From Candidatus Sulfotelmatobacter sp. (GTDB taxonomy: Bacteria > Acidobacteriota > Terriglobia > Terriglobales > Acidobacteriaceae): a stretch of 54,710 nucleotides of DNA. A program made the translations under genes and the position numbers. This document shows, piece after piece, positions 51,409 through 54,710 of this stretch. The number at the start of each line of letters is the position of its first letter. Position 1 is the first letter of the stretch. The stretch lies in contig JASHOH010000178.1 in assembly GCA_030041215.1 (NCBI GenBank), positions 1-54,710 of the forward strand. Reading direction: 5' to 3'. Under the pieces are notes generated by a model that was not told the DNA's origin, searched no databases, and saw only the letters and a program-made list of their open reading frames with translations.

Positions 51409-52896
51409 GTGTCAGATTCAAACGATCTTCGAATTGGACGTTCACTCATCTCCTCCGGCGTGTCCATTGCCGAAGCCGAAGACCCCAACCGCCCCAAGCG
51501 CGTTCTCGGCTTCCGTGATCTGCTTCTGTTCTATGTCGTCACCGGCATCAGCCTGCGCTGGATCGCCACCGCCGCCGCCGCAGGGCCAAGTTCGATAGTC
51601 ATATGGGTTGGAGCTTGGTTCTGCTTTTATACACCGCTTGCACTGTCGGTACTGGAACTCTCTTCCCGCTATCCCCACGAAGGTGGGCTTTATGTATGGA
51701 GCAAGCGCGCTTTCGGCAACTTCTCCGGATTCATGTCAGCCTGGACCTACTGGACCAGCAACCTCCCCTACTTCCCCGCCGTGTTGTACTTTGCCGCCAG
51801 CAACCTTCTTTTCATTCGCGAGAACGCATGGAAACATCTTTCCAACAACGCCACGTTCTACATCCTTTTCTCTCTGTTGACCCTGAGCGCGGCTACGCTG
51901 ATGAACATCATCGGGCTCGACGTCGGCAAGTGGCTGCACAATCTAGGCGCGCTGGCGATGTGGATTCCGGTAGGCATTGTCATCATCATGGGTCTGATCG
52001 CCTGGCATCGCTACGGTTCGGCCACGTCTTTCACCGCACATTCGATGACGCCAAGCACTCACCTCAACGACATCATTTTCTGGTCCGTGCTCACTTTCGC
52101 TTTTGGCGGGTGCGAAACCGCGTCGTTTATGGGGGAAGAAATCAAGAACCCGAGGCGCTCAATTCCCTTTGCCTTGCTGTTTGCCGGCATCACCGTAGCA
52201 CTGTGCTACATCGTGGGAACGGCTGCCGTATTGCTGGCGCTGCCTTCAACCGAAGTGAACAGCCTGCAAGGTCTGGTACAGGCCATCTCGAAAACCGCCT
52301 CACGCGTGGGTTTTCCCGGTGTCCTGCCGGTGGCCGCATTTCTGATCGCACTCAGCAACATCGGCGCGGCCGGTGCTTATCTTGCCGCCGTTGCCCGTTT
52401 GCCTTTTGTTGCTGGAATTGATCGATTTCTTCCCTCCGCGTTTGGAAAACTCCATTCGCGCTCGAAAACCCCCTGGGTCGCGTTGCTCACGCAATTTGCC
52501 CTCGGCATAATTTTCATTTTTCTCGGCCAGGCGGGAACGAGCGTCAAAGGCGCCTATGACGTACTCGTCAGCATGGGCGTGATCACCTATTTCATCCCCT
52601 ACCTGTACCTGTTCGCGGCCATGATTAAACTCCAGCGCGAGCCCGCGGGACCGGAAGTAATCTGTGTACCGGGAGGAAAATTCATGGCGATACTTGTCGC
52701 CTCGCTTGGTTTCTTGACCACCGCGTTGACCATCGCTCTTTCGTTAATCCCTCAGCCAGATGAACCAAACAAGCCGCTGGCGCTGCTCAAGATTGTAGGA
52801 GGATGCGGCGCACTGCTCCTGGTTGGAGTGTGGCTGTACCTGGCGGGATCGAAGAAGAAAATATCGCCCAGGCCGCAATTAGAGACACGTTCGTAA
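51409..52896 (+). CDS. APC-family amino acid permease
   Basis: 495 residues from GTG 51409 (weak Shine-Dalgarno). Twelve or so hydrophobic segments. Family marks: RVLGFRDLLLFYVVTGISLRW-like TM1 (about 31-51), GPSSIVIW, YPHEGGLYVWSKRAFG (the P.aGG.Y.w motif after TM2), FAFGGCETASFMGEEIKNPRRSIP (TM6 region, about 230-253) and AAGAYLAAVARLPF. It is a proton-coupled importer of amino acids or related amines; the substrate cannot be told. It is probably not part of the EPS pathway. The following membrane protein starts 44 bp downstream and may be co-transcribed. Confidence 0.9.
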   Translation: MSDSNDLRIGRSLISSGVSIAEAEDPNRPKRVLGFRDLLLFYVVTGISLRWIATAAAAGPSSIVIWVGAWFCFYTPLALSVLELSSRYPHEGGLYVWSKRAFGNFSGFMSAWTYWTSNLPYFPAVLYFAASNLLFIRENAWKHLSNNATFYILFSLLTLSAATLMNIIGLDVGKWLHNLGALAMWIPVGIVIIMGLIAWHRYGSATSFTAHSMTPSTHLNDIIFWSVLTFAFGGCETASFMGEEIKNPRRSIPFALLFAGITVALCYIVGTAAVLLALPSTEVNSLQGLVQAISKTASRVGFPGVLPVAAFLIALSNIGAAGAYLAAVARLPFVAGIDRFLPSAFGKLHSRSKTPWVALLTQFALGIIFIFLGQAGTSVKGAYDVLVSMGVITYFIPYLYLFAAMIKLQREPAGPEVICVPGGKFMAILVASLGFLTTALTIALSLIPQPDEPNKPLALLKIVGGCGALLLVGVWLYLAGSKKKISPRPQLETRS

Positions 52897-52940
52897 CCTC
52901 AGTACGGGGCCGATATGGGCTAATATCTACGGCAAAGGAT

Positions 52941-53552
52941 ATGGGACCAATCGATCCAGAGGCGGCGCTACGGCTCCAGCCTGAGTTGATGTCAGGCGAA
53001 AGCGTGTTGTGGGCAGGACAACCGAATCCCAGGGTGATCTTTCACTCCGACGACTGGATGAAAATTCCGTTCAGTCTGCTATGGGGCGGATTCGCAATCT
53101 TCTGGGAGGCAGCAGTTCTCGGCCTTTGGGGCCACCCTCAACATCCTGCTCCTGCATTTTTCGTGCTCTGGGGCATACCGTTCGTTGTAGTGGGTCAGTA
53201 TCTAATTTGGGGACGTTTTCTCTACGACGCGTGGATCAAACGGCGAACCTACTACGCAGTAACTGACCGCCGCGTGGTGGTTTTGCAAGAAGGCCGGAAG
53301 CGAAAGATAAGTTTCACTTACATCGATGCGATCCCCACCATTGACCGAGAGGGGGACCAGACAGGAACGCTTTGGTTCGGCCAAAAATACCCAGTGATCG
53401 CAGGGCGTGGCCAAAGAACTTTAGGATGGAGCCGCCTCAGTGTAGGCAACGTGCCGATCTTCACCGATATTGACGATGTGGACTCAGTGTATCGGCTGGT
53501 TACAGATTTGCGCGAGCGGCGTGCGCAGGCGGGATCAGTATTTGCACATTAA
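52941..53552 (+). CDS. Small membrane protein with PH-like domain, function unknown
   Basis: 203 residues from ATG 52941 (AAAGGA just upstream); the frame is open farther upstream, but there it overlaps the permease gene. Residues 1-35 are soluble (PELMSGESVLWAGQPNP, a typical lead-in of bacterial PH-domain proteins), then two transmembrane helices (about 45-65 and 75-95), then YYAVTDRRVVVLQEG and a C-terminal beta-rich domain ending FTDIDDVDSVYRLV. This layout matches the bacterial PH (bPH) type. No enzymatic residues recognised. Its neighbours are unrelated in function. Confidence 0.65.
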   Translation: MGPIDPEAALRLQPELMSGESVLWAGQPNPRVIFHSDDWMKIPFSLLWGGFAIFWEAAVLGLWGHPQHPAPAFFVLWGIPFVVVGQYLIWGRFLYDAWIKRRTYYAVTDRRVVVLQEGRKRKISFTYIDAIPTIDREGDQTGTLWFGQKYPVIAGRGQRTLGWSRLSVGNVPIFTDIDDVDSVYRLVTDLRERRAQAGSVFAH

Positions 53553-53610
53553 CCCTGCGTTCCAAATCTGCCGGATCGCCTAGATTGTAATCTCGACCCG
53601 AGCCATGTAG

Positions 53611-53632
53611 GGACAGCCACCCTCGGCTGTCC
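53611..53632. terminator. Inverted repeat between convergent genes, possible bidirectional terminator
   Basis: GGACAGCC (53611-53618) and GGCTGTCC (53625-53632) make a perfect 8-bp GC-rich stem with a 6-base loop, between the plus-strand membrane protein and the minus-strand GcvT-like gene. No run of T follows on either strand, so it may instead be a REP-like interspersed palindrome. Confidence 0.45.
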
Positions 53633-53684
53633 GGCGGTGCGGGGGTGTCACACTGCAACCTCCGTGGCTCCGTGATGGACAAGC

Positions 53685-54710
53685 TCACACCGGGCTTGCT
53701 GTCTTCCTATCCGGATTGAAGAACGGCATCGCGGTCACTGTCACATTCGTCTTCAGCCGGATCGCCTCGATCGTAATCTCCATCTGCAACTGCGTTCCTA
53801 GCTTTGAATATTCAGTTTCCACGCTGGCAAGCGCAATCATCTTTTTCAGAATTGGCGACCAACTTGTGGTCGTTGCCTTACCAACTTGCTTCTCTCCTAA
53901 ATACACAGGCACCGCGACGCGCGAAGCCTGGGCCGGTGCCGCGGGAGTCAATCCATAGCGCTCGTACATCGCTTCGACGTCAGTCCAATCAACTTCGAGT
54001 CCGACATACTGCCGCGCCACGCCGTTCTCCGCATCGGCTTCCAGCGCTCGCTTGCCGATAAAATTTTCTTTTTCCAGGTGCACCATCTTGCCGAAGCCGA
54101 GCTCGTAGGGCGAATATTTCTGCGCCGGAATCAGCGCCTTCTTCGAACTGATGTAGTCGACGTCGATTAAAAGCAACCCAGCTTCAGTTCGCGCCACATC
54201 CAGCGCCAGCATTCCCGCGGCATGAAGATCAAACTGCTTCCCTTTTTCCGTGAGCGCATCCCAGACTTTCAAGGCGTCGTTCGCCGGAATCCAAATTTCA
54301 TATCCCAGGTCGCCCGTATATCCCGTACGAGAAATGTCAACCGGCACACCCGCGATCTTGCCGTGAGTCACGCGAAAATATTTAAGATTCGCCATATCGG
54401 CATCAGCCACCGTCTTGAGCAGCTTCGCCGAAGTCGGCCCCTGCAACGCCAATGCCGCGATTTTCTCGGAAATGTCCTCGACCTGCACATCCATGTTCAG
54501 GCCGTTTTGCCGGAACCAGCGCAGGCTGGGGTCGGCAGCCGTCCATCGGTAAACGTTTTCTTCCAGCCGCGAAATCGTGCCATCGTCGATGACCTTGCCC
54601 TCTTCGTCGCACCAGCAGCAATAAATCACCTGCCCTACTTTGACTTTGTTGATGTCACGCGTTATCACGCGGTTGACCAGCCGTGTCGCGTCTTTCCCAG
54701 TGACCAGATA
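53685..54710 (-). CDS. GcvT-family aminomethyltransferase (cut by window end)
   Basis: 341 residues are visible; the frame runs off the right edge without a start, so the N-terminus is missing. Visible marks include LVNRVITRDI, KVGQVIYCCWCDEEGKVIDD (first part typical of GcvT), ALQGPTSAKLL, ISRTGYTGDLGYEIW and ALDVARTEAGLLLIDVDY; the last two build the tetrahydrofolate site. The C-terminal barrel has VGKATTTSWSPILKKMIAL. GcvT passes the methylene group of aminomethyl-lipoyl protein to tetrahydrofolate; YCCWCDEEG and the late sequence also fit GcvT-like demethylases of dimethylglycine or sarcosine. It marks the housekeeping flank of the EPS island. Confidence 0.85.
   Translation of the reverse strand, partial: YLVTGKDATRLVNRVITRDINKVKVGQVIYCCWCDEEGKVIDDGTISRLEENVYRWTAADPSLRWFRQNGLNMDVQVEDISEKIAALALQGPTSAKLLKTVADADMANLKYFRVTHGKIAGVPVDISRTGYTGDLGYEIWIPANDALKVWDALTEKGKQFDLHAAGMLALDVARTEAGLLLIDVDYISSKKALIPAQKYSPYELGFGKMVHLEKENFIGKRALEADAENGVARQYVGLEVDWTDVEAMYERYGLTPAAPAQASRVAVPVYLGEKQVGKATTTSWSPILKKMIALASVETEYSKLGTQLQMEITIEAIRLKTNVTVTAMPFFNPDRKTASPV

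Noticed and set aside
51603-52421. 272-codon frame overlapping the permease in another frame
   Set aside because: His/Arg-rich translation with no motif; the permease frame has the transmembrane pattern and family signatures.
1-54710. tRNA, rRNA, CRISPR array, insertion sequence or prophage genes
   Set aside because: None found by eye on either strand; no transposase or integrase motif and no regular spaced repeats.

Overview
The window is almost entirely an extracellular-polysaccharide (EPS) / exosortase locus, most probably from an acidobacterium of the Terriglobia type. This taxonomic call is inference. It rests on the exosortase-linked EPS gene set, secreted proteins carrying bacterial Ig-like domains, several weak or absent Shine-Dalgarno sites with GTG/TTG starts, and short intergenic repeats of a kind I associate with that group. 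No rRNA, tRNA, CRISPR array, insertion sequence or phage gene was seen.

Region A (1-32.8 kb) is a mosaic of short transcription units on both strands that build and decorate polysaccharide. It holds the tail of a GNAT-like transferase, two related secreted beta-propeller-like proteins (301-2169 and 6135-8156), a TylF-like methyltransferase, a GT39-like membrane glycosyltransferase, a GT2 enzyme, a multi-TM protein and SAM methyltransferases. It also holds two NodB deacetylases, three sulfotransferases, further GNAT/FemAB-like transferases, a DUF218 protein, a Wzx-like flippase, a cytoplasmic propeller-like protein, a UDP/GDP-sugar dehydrogenase, a heparinase II/III-like protein and an asparagine-synthase-like amidotransferase. 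A compact VOC - FkbH - acyl carrier protein - GNAT cassette (21162-24933) is embedded in it with no polyketide synthase nearby. Between 10.05 and 10.28 kb lies a debris patch: a methyltransferase fragment fused to the 3-prime end of a third propeller gene.

Region B (32.9-49.3 kb, minus strand) is a tightly packed run of 13 genes with several 1-4 base overlaps, very likely one operon. In transcription order it encodes: a NtrC-type AAA+/Fis regulator without the GAFTGA loop; a Wza-like export protein; an outer-membrane beta-barrel; a Wzz-like chain-length protein; an ExeA-like ATPase; a CpsD-like tyrosine kinase; a WcaJ-like initiating sugar transferase; a small unknown; a GT4 enzyme; an O-antigen-ligase-like protein; a deacetylase-like protein; a second asparagine-synthase-like amidotransferase; and a two-domain GT4 fusion.

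Region C (49.7-51.3 kb, plus strand) is divergent from B and encodes the exosortase and its EpsI partner with overlapping reading frames. Region D (51.4 kb to the end) is ordinary flanking sequence: an APC-family permease, a small membrane protein, and a GcvT-family aminomethyltransferase cut by the window end.

The parts fit one pathway. WcaJ starts the lipid-linked unit; GT enzymes extend it; the dehydrogenase supplies a uronic acid that the amidotransferases may amidate. Methyl, acyl, sulfate and deacetylation steps decorate it. The flippase, ligase-like protein, Wzz/kinase pair, Wza and barrel assemble and export it. The exosortase would couple sorted surface proteins to this envelope, but no PEP-CTERM substrate is encoded in the window.
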